The notes under the pieces were generated by a model. The model did no database searches. It was not told the DNA's origin and saw only the letters and a list, made by a program, of their open reading frames with translations. A stretch of DNA of 64,000 nucleotides. Source: Syngnathus acus. Its lineage: Eukaryota; Chordata; Actinopteri; Syngnathiformes; Syngnathidae. Below are positions 1 through 13,500 of the stretch, piece after piece. Made by a program: the position numbers and the translations under genes. The stretch spans positions 10,588,604-10,652,603 of the forward strand of contig NC_051105.1 of NCBI RefSeq assembly GCF_901709675.1, written 5' to 3'. The number at the start of each line of letters is the position of its first letter. Position 1 is the stretch's first letter.

Positions 1-1512
1 TACGGCATGAAGTTGTCCCCCAACCAGCAGACGTGTGTGGAGGACCCTTCCAGCGAGCCCCCAACGCTGCAGTGCGGCGCCAACTCCTTCTCCTGCGGCA
101 ACGGCAAATGCGTCCCAAAGAACTACCGATGCGACGGCGTTGACGACTGCCATGACAACAGCGACGAGGCCCACTGTGGCGTCAACAGTAATGTTTAACT
201 TTCAACGGCAAAACAGTTTTTCAAGTTGCTCCTTCCACTCCAATGATCTTTTTTTCTTTTTAGACGTCACGTGCTCCCCCTCTGCGTTCACCTGCGCCAA
301 CCAGCGATGCGTGGCGGCTGCGTGGCGCTGCGATGGCCACAACGACTGTCTGGATGGCAGCGACGAGTCCGATTGCCCGACGCGTGTGGCCGGAACCTGC
401 GCGGCCAATCAGTTCACCTGTGCCAACCACCGTTGCGTCCCGCTCACCTGGCGCTGTGACACTGACAACGACTGCGGTGATGGTTCAGATGAAGCAGACT
501 GCCGTAAGTTCACGCTTTCATTTCCCCATTTGTAATGTGGCTGTCAGATTAAATGCAATGTTTGTTAACAGATCAGAGTAGCACATGCCATTCAGACCAA
601 TTTCAGTGTCCAGACCATCGCTGCATAGCGCCCAGTTACGTCTGTGATGGCGATCGGGATTGTGTGGATGGAGCAGATGAGCAAGGATGCAGTGAGTAGT
701 TGTCGGCCATTCATCAAAACACCAAACTGGACATTTATACCCATATGTTACTTTCCACACTCGCCTGGAGCCTCCGTAAAACCAAACAAGCACTCGCTTT
801 GTTTGTTGAACTCATTTCCGCCGTTACACAACAACGTATATATACGAGCCGAGCTTTACCAAATACGAGCTTTACCGTGCTCAACTGGATTTTGCAGTCT
901 ACAACTGTACTGTGAACGAGTTCAAGTGCTCCAGCGGTCACCAGTGCATCAACTCCTTCTACCGATGTGACGGAGTCTTTGACTGCACCGATCGCTCAGA
1001 TGAGCAAAGCTGTCGTAAGTAAATGAAAAAAAAAAAAGTTGTACAATCCTTGTAGTGCCAGTAAAGAGCGAAATAAAAATTCCATCTTAAAACAAACGAA
1101 TAATAAACCAGTGATGTATTTTGTTTCACAGCGACAAGGCCTCCCGGGATGTGCCATCACGAAAGCGAGTTCCAGTGCCAGTCAGATGGCAGCTGCGTCC
1201 CGTCCACATGGGAGTGCGACGGTCACTCGGATTGCGAGGACGGCAGCGACGAACACCACGCCTGCCCGCCTCGCACCTGCCCGTCCTTGCTCTTCCGCTG
1301 TGACAACGGCAACTGCGTGCTGCGCAGCTGGCTGTGCGACGGCGACAACGACTGCAGGGACATGAGCGACGAGCGCGACTGCCCCGCCCCGCCTTTCCGG
1401 TGCCCGAGCTGGCAGTGGCAGTGCCCCGGCTACAGCATGTGCATCAACCTCACGGCGGTTTGCGACAACTCTCCCGACTGCCCTAACGATGCAGACGAGT
1501 CTCCGCTCTGCA
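1..1512 (+). other. lrp2: lrp2 block: LDL class A cluster II (8 repeats)
   Basis: Coding exons 1-187 (5' edge outside the window), 264-503, 572-691, 898-1014 and 1132-1512. Each repeat carries six cysteines and the acidic calcium-binding signature of the CDGxxDCxDxSDE type. All junctions are phase 1, so single repeats form shuffling units. Eight repeats equals the size of human cluster II, so the window seems to open at or near its first repeat. The residues just upstream of the first repeat (TCVEDP) look like the end of an EGF module. Confidence 0.93.
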
Positions 1513-4500
1513 GTAAGTCTCTTGAAACTTAGCCGAGGTATCATTTGGCAATACGTCTGTCTTTGCGTTGCGTTCAAATCATGCATGTGTGTGATTTGAC
1601 TTGCGTTAACCTGAAAATGATTTGTGATTTTCCTTTCTCGCTTCTCTCACAACTTTCAGACGAGCCTTTGCCAGGTAGGAACAAAAACTCAATCATTTCG
1701 TAGAAACAGAACTGATTCATTAATAGCGCTTGTAGCGCTCTGCCCAGGCCAGACAAAGTCACACACTACAAAATTATTTTGAACACTTTAGGAGTTATTA
1801 ATGTATTTGTTTTTGGCAATATCTTGCACTAATTGTAGATAATGATCAATTTCATGCATGATATTCTTCAGGGATGCACATATGCAACGGAATTTCTATC
1901 TGATTTGATTTTTATTTCATTCACCCAACTTAGATCAGGAGAGCTGCTCTGACAACAATGCCGGATGCACCCACGGCTGCATCCAAGGGCCCTTCGGGGC
2001 CCAGTGCACGTGTCCTGTGGGCTATCAACTCACTAATGACTCCAAAACCTGTGAGGACATAGACGAATGTCATCCTCCCGGCCTATGTAGCCAACATTGC
2101 TTTAACGAAAGAGGCTCTTTCCGCTGCCACTGCCACGACGGTTACACTCTCGAAGAGGACCAGCGAACCTGCAAGGCCTCAGGTAACAACCTTGAGTATA
2201 CCCTGCTGTTTATTCTCCACTATTTTACAGCTCAAGTAAAAATTTGAAGGAATGAGCTCAATTCCATGTCTGCCCTTGCCGCTCGGATTCCTTTGGATAA
2301 GATAAATAACGTATATGTCAGTCAGTGTTCATCACGAGTGTAATTAGCGCATTATCGTCAACAAAGGGCTGTTTATGGGGAGCGTGCCTCTTGCACATAG
2401 AGAACCCGCTGAAAGGAATTGTAACATAATAGCTCTCATTATTTGTACAAAAGTGCATTCCCCAAGGGCGGACATTTGAGAAGAGTCTATTTACCGGGGT
2501 TGAGTGGACACGCACAAGCTAACAAGCGCTTCTATTAGCATGAGTATATGACGTCTGTCAACAGATTCCCGTCAAGCCTTCTTGTTGGTAGCCAGTCGAA
2601 ATCATATCGTGCAAGATGACATCACCGCTCGGCCCAACGTGGTGCACTCGCTGATCCGGGACGGACGCAACATCGTGGCCCTTGACTTCGACTCGGTCAA
2701 TGAGCGAGTGTACTGGTCCGACACAAGCCAGGACAGGATCTGGAGCGCTCATAAAAACGGCAGCGATCGAACCGTGGTGAGTTTTTAATCGATTTGAGTC
2801 GATGGCTTGTCTTAAAACACGTTGGCTTAAAATTAAAGATGTGTGTCGACAGATATTTGACAGTGGGGTGACTGTGACAGAGAGCCTTGTTGTGGATTGG
2901 GTGGGCAGGAACCTCTACTGGAGTGACTACGTTCTGGAGACAATTGAGGTTTCCAGATTAGATGGTAGTCACCGGACCGTGTTGGTCAGCGAGAACATCA
3001 CCAACCCCAGAGGCCTGGTGCTGGACCCAAGAGACAGGTCAGAACCAGAACCAACGTTAGCAAAACTCTCTCTGTGCTGCGTTTCTTAAAATTGTTCTTT
3101 TGCAGTGCCCACCTGATGTTTTGGACGGACTGGGGGAGGAACCCCCGTATTGAGCGGGCCAGCATGGATGGCAAACTGAGAACCGTTATCATAAGCAACA
3201 AACTGTACTGGCCCAACGGTCTTACCATCGATTATCCCAACAATTTGTTGTACTTTGCTGACGCCTATTTGGATTTCATAGACTACTGCGATTATAATGG
3301 CAAGAATAGAAAACAAGTCCTGGCCAGTGACCTGGTGAGTCCATGACTTTGGTGACATATCAGACCATGCACCTCATTGGCAAAAATATTGGGCCATCAC
3401 TTTTACTGATTCTTTTAAAAGAATCAGAAGATCAATCATAAAACATTCTTTTGGGTTGAATGTTTTTAACACTGTTTTCTTTTTCTGTCTTTGCAACTCT
3501 CTATCTAAAAAAAAATAAAGGTTCTTCAACATCCCCACGCAATTACCATTTTTGAGGATTTTGTGTATTGGACCGACAGATACATCAATCGCGTGATGCG
3601 AGCCCATAAGTGGCATGGGGAGAACCAGACAGTGATGCTGTTCAACCTTCCTCAGCCCATGGGTCTTGTGGCAGTGCACCCGGCCCGACAGCCGGCAGGT
3701 ATGACCGACCCATTTTACTCACTTGGTTTGAGAAGTAACGCTGCACTTTCCTTTATGAAGTCATTTTAGAGAGGAGTAAAAAGTTGCATTTCACACTCAT
3801 TTATTGTCGTGTGATTCATTTATAGGTAGCAATTACTGCTCCCAGAACACCTGCAGTCATATTTGCTTGCTGTCGGCCATTGGACCACGGTTCTACTCAT
3901 GTGCGTGCCCCTCAGGGTGGGCCCTGGCAGCCGACCAAGTCACGTGTACCAAAAGTATGTATGGTGTCTGTCTTCAACCAATACCTAACTGTATTAAGAG
4001 GTTCCATACTTGGCTATTTTGAGACAAGGAGCTTTCAGTCCAAGGAGTTTCCTTGTGTCGACAGCTCATCTCAGGTTTCAGCAGATGAAAGCCAATACGA
4101 TCTCCCCAGAGGCCAACGATTATCCACGAATGAAATTGCTCCTTAACAACTGATTGATTCTAATCTGTACTGACTAAGCAACTACGAATTTGGAGCATAC
4201 TTTCCCTCATCAGTAGATGATAAGTCTCAGGAAACCGTGTTATAGAAAGAATGTATTTATATTGTGCTTATTTTTTATTTGTTTTTTGTAGTTGAGGATC
4301 CTTTCTTGGTGGTGGTGAGAGACAGCATCATTTACGGCATTTCCTTGAATCCAAACGACATGAGCAATGGAGCAATGGTGCCCGTGGCTGGGCTTCAGAA
4401 TGGCTACGACGTAGACTTTGATGACCGTGAACAGACTCTTTACTGGGTCGAGCACCCCGTGAGTTCCGGTCCATAAATTCCATGCCCAGTCACCTACTGG

Positions 4501-7500
4501 TTCTTCTGTCTTTGCTAAACGTGCACAGTGACGTCATCATCAACATCACTTTCAGGGTGAAATCCACAGAGTCAAGTCAGACGGTACCAACAGGACAGAG
4601 TTTGCCCCCGCGGCTCTTTTAGGATCTCCTGTGGGCCTGGCCCTGGACTGGATCACAGAAAACCTCTACTACACCAATCCGTCAACACAGTCGATTGAGG
4701 TGAGACGATTAACGCAAACTTGAGTTTGTTTCATTATCTTGAGCAATTGGGGACCAAAAAAAGTAGAAATGATAAAACCCATTGCTGGGGCAGGTTTTGA
4801 AGCTGAGAGGGGAGTTCCAGTACAGAAAAACTCTCATCACAAATAACGGCTCACCAAATGGTGCCGGTAGTCCTGTTGGCATTGCTGTGGACCCGGCACG
4901 TGGGTAAGCGCTTTTTAACAACAAGCCGTCCCCATATACACCGAGCCTATGACCTTCATCCTTTATATATTTTTTTAAGCAAACTGTACTGGACCGATCA
5001 AGGGACGGAGAGCGGCATCCCCGCCAAGGTGGCATCTGCAGACATGGATGGTTTGAACCCTGTCATTCTGTTCACCAATAACCTGGACCACATTGAGTTC
5101 CTCAGTGTGGACATTCAAGAGAACAAGCTGTACTGGGCTGTCACAAGCAGCGGCATGGTCGGTCTTAACTCAAATTACACGTTTTGCTCATCGCAATCAC
5201 TAATAGTGACTGTCCGCAGATTGAACGTGGAGATCCAGATGGGACCAACCGCATCACCGTGGTGTCAGGTCTGGCTCACCCCTGCGGTGTGGCCGTCTAT
5301 CAGAACTTCCTTTACTTCACCGACCGTGACTTTGAGGTCATAGAGCGCGTAGACAAGACAACAGGCTCCAACAGGGTTGTGCTACGGGATAATGTGTCTG
5401 GACTCAGAGTTCTGAAAGTTCATTTCCGAGACTGTGAGTACACAACATGTTAATGTTGCTAGTAAATTACTGATTGTTGTTCTTGACATTTTCAGCCTCT
5501 GCAGGCACAACCAACGGCTGTACCAACAACACGATTGCGTGCGAGCATTTATGCTTGCCTCGACCGCAGGGTCTCTTCACGTGTGCCTGCGCCACGGGCT
5601 TTCAACTCAACGCCGACAACGTGACCTGCGCCCCTTACGAGTCTTACGTTGTCATCTCCACGCTGTCCGCTATCAAAGGCTTCAGTCTCGAAGGGGTGGA
5701 CCATGCTGAAGCTATGGTGCCAGTGGCAGGGCGAGGTCAGTCATTGTGGTCAAATGGAAGTCTATAAAAAATTCAAACTGATGATTTCCAAAATGGAAAA
5801 CAATTGTAGGTAATGAATTAATTTTGTTCTTTCAGGTCGTAATGCTTTACATGTGGACGTGCACATGGCATCTGGTTACATCTACTGGTGTGACTTCAGC
5901 AGCACGGTTACAGCACAAAACGGGGTCAGAAGAATCAAGACGGATGGCTCGGGATTACACAGCGTCGTGAGCAGTGGCATAGGACGCAATGGCATACGAG
6001 GAATAGCGGTGGACTGGGCCGCAGGTATGCTGTTTTATTCTTTGCGTCACTCCCACCAGAAGCTTGACCTGATGCAAATTTAATTGTGCGGCTGATTTCT
6101 ACCTTGTACCCAGGAAACCTTTATTTCACCAACGCCTTCCTGACGGAGACATACGTTGAAGTTCTTCGCCTGAATACTACTTTCCGAAGGGTACTGTTAA
6201 AAACCCAGACGGACATGCCGCGCCACATCGTGGTAGACCCTCGGAATAGATACTTATTCTGGGCCGACTACGGCCAGAACCCCAAAATCGAGCGAGCGCT
6301 TTTGGATGCAAGCAACCGCACGATTTTAGTATCATCTGGAATCGTCACCCCACGAGGTCTCGCTCTGGACCAAGAAACTGGATACGTCTACTGGGTTGAT
6401 GACTCTCTGGATATGATTGCCCGAGTCAGCCCCCAAGGAGGGGAGACGGAGGTCGTGCGCTACGGCAGTCGCTACCCAACTCCTTACGGAATCACCGTGT
6501 TTCAAGGGACTATCATTTGGGTGGACAGAAACCTCAAGAAGGTTTTCCAAGCAAGCAAGGAACCCGGCAGCGCTGAGCAACCTGCTGTCTTAAGAGACAA
6601 CATAAACATGTTGAGAGATGTTACTATTTTTGACCGGCGCATGCAGCCGTCCACAGCCCAAGAGCTTCGCAATAACCCCTGTGTGGAGGCCAACGGAGGC
6701 TGCACCCACTTCTGCTTTGCCTTGCCAACCGCCGACTTTGGCAACGCATCCAGGAAATGCGCTTGTGCCTTTGGGAATCTCGCGGGTGACGATGAGAGCT
6801 GTGTGGTGTCAAAGGATGATTATCTCATCTACACCACGGAGAGCACGGTGCGCAGCCTACGTCTCGATCCAGAAGACCACGCCGTGCCCTTCCCAGTGGT
6901 CAATGTGCCACGTACTTCGGTGGCGCTGGATTTTGACCTCACCGACCAAAGGGTCTACTTCACTCAGAGTTCGGGCGCAGGAGCTAGCAAGATCAGCTAC
7001 ATCAGTTTGTCTTCTCCCACTTCAACTCCAGTGGTGGTTGCTTCAGGTAGTCAACAGTCTTCCATTTTTTTTTTAAGACACGTAATGTCTAATGTAGTTG
7101 TGGTTCATATGATGCGACAGATCTTGGGGCTCCTGACGGCATCGCGTACGACTGGATAAATCGACGGATTTACTACAGCGACTATGCTAACCAAAGCATC
7201 AGCTCAATGTCTGTGAATGGATCTCAGAGGACGATTATCGCACACGTGTCCAGGCCCAGGGCCATCATGTTGGACCCCTGCCGGGGGTAAGGCTTTCTTG
7301 CATTTTGAAGTTTTGAATTTTTTTATATGAATCCTGTCTTGTTGGACAGATACATGTATTGGACGGACTGGGGAACCCATGCGAAGATCGAGCGTGCTAC
7401 CTTAGGTGGGAATTTCCGAAAGGAGATCATCAACAGCAGTCTGGTGTGGCCCAATGGACTGAGCTTAGACTATGAAGAGGAAAGGCTGTATTGGGCTGAC

Positions 7501-10500
7501 GCCAGCTTGTAAGATCAGAGAAAATCAATTTCTGTATTCCAACTTGGTCTTCCTCACTGCCGTTGTTCTTTTTGCTCCGCCATCAGACAGAAAATCGAGC
7601 GATCTTCTCTAACCGGAGCAAATCGGGAGGTCATTGTCAGCACGGCCATCTACCCGTTCGCCTTGGCGATGTTTGACCAGTTCATTTACTGGACTGACTG
7701 GAACACACGGAGCATCTACCGGGCCAACAAACACGACGGCTCCGACCAGACGGTAATGATTCAGAACCTTCCGTCTCGGCCCATGGACATCCATGTTTTG
7801 GCCAGCGGGAAGCAGCAGCAGTGTGTCAGTCCTTGCGAGCAGTTTAACGGAGGCTGCAGTCATATCTGCACACCAGGTATGAACATTGTTATTATTGTCT
7901 TTGCGAGCACGACGTTCAATCCAGAAAAAATAAAATGTGATCCTCTTAGGGCCCAATGGAGCTGAGTGTCACTGTCCATTAGAGGGGCACTGGTACCTGG
8001 CTGACAATAAGCACTGCATCCCTGATAACAGGACTCGGTGCCAGCCGGGTCAGTTTACTTGTCTGAATGGCCGCTGCATTCGTGCCCAGTGGAAGTGTGA
8101 CAATGACAATGATTGCGGAGATGGCAGCGATGAGCTGGAGAGAGTCTGTGGTAGGGACTCTTTACATTTGTCAACTTCCATATTGGGGGGGGTTTCTGAT
8201 TAACCTCACTGGTAGACCTCTTTTTACTAACAAGCCCTGTGTGTCTCTTTGCTCTAAAAATAATTGCTTCTTAGGAATCAAGACTGATTTCAACTATGTA
8301 GGTGTGTATGCTTACAAATTCATTTAACAGGCTCCTAGCAACAAATCAATACTAATCACGAGCACTTACATCTTTGCATGCAGTCCCTCAGTTCCTGTCA
8401 TCATTCATAGCCTTGTCAGGTAACATGAGAATTCGTGTGCGGTAAAAGTTGTTGAAGGTCTCTGAGAGGTCTCACGTTTCATTTGTTAGCCTTCCACACA
8501 TGCGACTCCACCGTGTTCACGTGCGGCAACGGGCGATGCGTGCCTTACCACTACCGCTGCGACCACTACGACGACTGCGGCGACAACAGCGACGAAGTGG
8601 GCTGTCTGTTCAGGCGCTGCGACCCCAGCGCAGAGTTCACCTGCAACAATGGCCGATGTATTTCCAAGGAGCACGTTTGCAACGGCATCAATAACTGCTA
8701 CGACAACGGCACCTCAGATGAGCAAGATTGCCGTGAGTCAATTTCGAACTTTCGTCCAAATGCCAATTTGTGTATTCGTGTCATTCATTCATAATGAATG
8801 AACCGATTATTTAGCTGAGAGAACATGCCAGCCGGAACACACCAAGTGTCAGTCGACCAACATTTGCATCCCGCGCTCGTACCTGTGCGACGGAGACGAC
8901 GACTGCGGAGATATGAGCGACGAGAGTCCGACGCATTGCGGTGAGTTTAACACCGACGCGACAATTTCATTCGTGACGCCGTTCGAGTGATGCCTTTTAC
9001 ATTTTCCCCCCAGCTACATCCACATGTACCCAGAGCGAGTTCCGTTGCTCCAGCGGTCGTTGCATCCCCGCCCACTGGTACTGTGACGGAGGGGCCGATT
9101 GTGCCAACGGCTCTGATGAACCCCTCTCCTGCAGTGAGTGTCACACAACTCATTTACCCAAAAAGCCTCTAATGGCCTTTGCTGGCTTTGTGTGTCTGAA
9201 CTCACCATCATCACACCCCCTCCCCCAGTTTTTTGTGTGTTTGTGCCTGTCCGCCCATCGAAGAAATGGTGAGTGATGCAGCGGTGTGTGCGGTGTATCT
9301 CTTTGTTGACGAGGTGCTCAGCCAGGCCTCCTATTGTGTGTTGGATTCTACTGTGGCGCACCCCCTCCAAACCTCCTTTTGTCCTGTGGGGGTTACACAG
9401 CCTCACGTTGGCTTTTGTCTGGATAGCTCACCATGCATGGGAATGTGGACTTATCAGGGCTATTTTGGTAGTGTTGGAATTTCTTCTCAAGATATTTTCA
9501 ACACTTTAAATTGGTAAATAAATGTGTATAAATAGCAGACATGAGGATGGACCAAGAGTATCAATTTCTGAAAAATATGGAAGTGATCATATCTGGACAT
9601 GCATATCAATTTTCAATTGGGTGTACATTTTGTCTTTGTAGCCACATCAGCCAGGACGTGCAATGCAGATCAGTTCCGGTGCGATGATGGCAGATGCATC
9701 GCCACCTCCTGGATTTGTGATGGCGACAACGACTGTGGTGACATGAGCGATGAAGACCAGCGGCACAATTGTGGTACGCACCATACTATTTATCCCCATT
9801 ATCACTTCAGGAATGTTCGGGTCATCGCTGTTCAAGCTTTTTCTAATCAGCTCTCTCTGTGATTGCATCCAGCCAACCGTGCCTGTTCCAGCGCAGAGTT
9901 CACTTGCGCCAACAACCAACCGCCTCAGCGCAAGTGCATTCCTCAAGACTGGCTATGTGATGGAGACGCCGACTGCGCGGACGCGCTGGACGAGCATCAG
10001 AATTGTTCGCGGAGATCCTGTGGAGTCAACGAGTTCACCTGCAGCAACGGCCTCTGCATACGTAGCTCCTACAGGTTACGCCAAATCACCTCTTTTGCCG
10101 TTGGCGTTATGACTTCCTCATGTTGTGCTATTCTAAATTAGGTGTGACAGGCGAAACGATTGTGGTGACAGCAGCGACGAACAGGGCTGCGCCTACCAGC
10201 CGTGCCAGCAAAACCAATTCACCTGCCAGAACGGCCGATGCGTGTCGCATGACTTTGTCTGCGACGGGGACAACGATTGCGGAGACGAGTCCGACGAACT
10301 GGAGCACGTGTGCCACGCCCCTCCGCTCACTTGCCCCCCGGGAGAGTTCACGTGTGACAACGGACACTGTATCCCCTTGAGCCAGGTGTGTAACCGGGAC
10401 GACAACTGCTCCGACAACAGTGACGAGAAAGGATGCGGTAAGTGTGATGAAGATTTACCCGCTATATCACCTCAGTTCACTTCTCTCTAAAAATATTCAA

Positions 10501-13500
10501 TATTTTTTGGTGCTCGTGTCGTTCCAGGTATCAACGAGTGCACAGATCCATCGATCCATCGCTGCGACCACAATTGTTCAAACACAGCCACCAGCTTCAT
10601 CTGCACATGTCGCCCGGGCTACCGCCTCATGTCCGACGGGACGACGTGCGACGATGTCAACGAGTGCGTGGAGACGCCCAGCGTGTGCAGCCAAGTGTGC
10701 GAGAACACGGTGGGCTCGTACGTCTGCAAGTGCGCCCCGGGCTTCCTCCGAGAGCCGGACGGGCGCAGGTGTCGCCAAAACAGCAACATCTCGCCTCACC
10801 TCATCTTCAGCAACCGCTACTACCTCAGGAACCTGTCCACAGATGGGCGGGCTTACTCGCTAATCCTGCAGGGCCTGACCAGTGTTGTGGCCATGGACTT
10901 TGACCGCGTGGACAAGCGCTTGTATTGGATCGACGTGAGCCGCAGGGTGATTGAAAGGATGTCCTACAATGGCAGCAACAGAGAAGTGGTAGTCAACGGA
11001 ATTGTGCACGGCGAGGGCCTTGCCATCGACTGGATCGCCAGGAAGCTCTACTGGGTGGACAGTTTCATGGATTGCCTTTTAGTGTCAGAACTGGACGGAC
11101 GATTTGTGAAAAAACTGGCTGAGCACTGCGTCGATGCTAATAACACTTATTGCTTTGAGAACCCCCGAGCCATCGTGTTGCATCCCAAACAAGGGTGAGT
11201 AGAAGAAATGGAACAAAGAAATATAACGGGTTGATTGTGATTCAGATTTTTCCTCTGGTTAGTTATGTTTACTGGAGCGACTGGGGTGACAAAGCCTTCA
11301 TAGGCCGAGTTGGAATGGACGGAACCAACAAAGTAGCGATCATCACCGCAAAGATAGAGTGGCCCAATGGGCTCACCATAGACTACACCAATGACAAGCT
11401 CTACTGGTCCGACGCACATTTGAACTACATCGAGTAAGTCCATATTCTCTTCTCACTTCCAATAAAAACTTTAAACCTCGCAATTTCAATCCGTCTCCAT
11501 TTTTTTCCCCCAGGTATTCGGATTTGGATGGCCACCACAGACACACGGTGTACAACGGGATTTTGCCTCATCCCTTTGCCCTGACCGTGTTCGAGGACAC
11601 CGTCTATTGGACGGACTGGAACACACGAACGGTGGAAAAAGGAAACAAATATGACGGCTCTGGTCGCCAGGTTCTGGTCAACACCACACACAGACCGTTT
11701 GATATTCACGTGTGCCATCCTTACAGGCAGCCCATTGGTGAGTTCAGCTTCGACCTCTCTCACCTCATGTTGTTATTTACTCAGACTTAAGCGCAGGTTT
11801 AGATTACCAACTTGTATTTGTCCAAGTGAGATTGATCGAACCTCCCTTTGCTTCTTCCTCCGGTAGTAAACAATCCTTGTGCGGTGAACAATGGAGGTTG
11901 CACTCACCTGTGCCTCATCCGTCACGGGGGGCGGGAACACACTTGCGAGTGTCCCGATCACTTCCTGGCAATGCAAATCGGAGGAGTGACCAGATGCCTT
12001 CCCATGTGTACCAGCACCCAGTACAGATGCGCCAACAATGAACGGTTTGTCACCTATCTTTCATCATTACGCAGAATCATGCCTCCAACAAGGCCTTGAA
12101 ATGTTGCGTCATCGACAGTTGTATTCCGATCTGGTGGAAGTGTGACGGTCAGAAAGACTGCAGGGACGGCTCGGACGAACCCTCTACATGCCCCTCGCGC
12201 CACTGCAGGCTGGGCCACTTTCAGTGCAACGACGGCAACTGCACCACTCCGCACTCGTTATGCAACGGCAAGCGGGACTGCCACGACGGCTCCGACGAAG
12301 ACGCCGTTTTGTGCGGTTAGTTGCGCTTCATTTCAAATTTGCTCCCATCTTCGACATGTCACTCAAACTTCACCCACGTCACCTTCCAGCGACACACCAA
12401 TGCGAACCTCACCAGTGGCAGTGCGCAAACAAGCAGTGTATCCCTGAGTCGTGGCAGTGCGACGGCGAGGACGACTGCGGCGACCGCTCCGACGAAGACC
12501 CCTCCCACTGTTCCACCAGGACGTGCCGTCCCGGGCAGTTCAAATGCCGCAATGGACGCTGCATCCCCCCAAAATGGAAATGTGACACCGACGATGACTG
12601 CGGGGACAACTCGGACGAGCCTCTGGAGGAGTGCAGTGAGTGAGGTTTGACCTTTTTTCTTTCTACACTGCCCAGTATGACACAATCATTTTCTCTGCAA
12701 GTGGGGCCAGCGTACCGCTGTGACAACCACACCGAGTTTGACTGCAAGACCAACTACCGATGTGTGCCGCTCTGGTCTGTCTGCAACGGCCACGACGACT
12801 GCAGAGACAACAGCGACGAGCAGGGCTGCGGTGAGTCCGACAGTGGGCCGCAATTAGTATCACCACTTCCTCTTGTTAGAAATTAGATTTATGAGATGTT
12901 GGCTAGCTTAGGTCTGCGTGTACGTGTGTGCTTTTGCTCTGTCCTTGCGGGGGGAGGAGGGGGGGCACGGGTTCACTCGCCGAGCTTTGTAGTCCACACA
13001 CACACACTCCCGCCTCTTATCAGAGGCCCTCGCTCCATTAGTGCCATGCCCGAGCAGGAGGGGAGATCCGCGCTAATCTTGCCGTAAGAATGCAGCAGAT
13101 GGGCCAGGTGGAGGTTGAGGAGGGCAGCACTCGCTCTATCTTCCGCAGCTAGCACCGTGTGGTGGAGACGGCTCAGACCGGCTCTCCTCCACTTCCTTGA
13201 CTTCTCTGCACACGCACACGCACCGGGCATGAATACAGGTCACCCATCTGGCTCAGACATGCTCCTCCACTCCCTCCTGTGTGGTTTAATTAAGAAACGC
13301 GATGCCTTTCATTTCAAACTTTCAGCATTACTCCAGACCCCCGACGTTGACGTTATGAAAGCATTGCTAAGAACTCGGTGTGTGTTCAAAAAGTGAGAGT
13401 AGAGTTTCACTGCGCAATCTGTCATTTAAATTAAGTAACACGGGTAGTGAACCTAAGAATAGTTTTACTCTAAAACTAAGAGTAATTGATCTTATCAAAA

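Noticed and set aside
1182-1586. Long - strand open frames opposite lrp2 exons
   Set aside because: GC-rich antisense shadows of cysteine-rich repeats, present opposite most LDL class A exons, with no own motifs.
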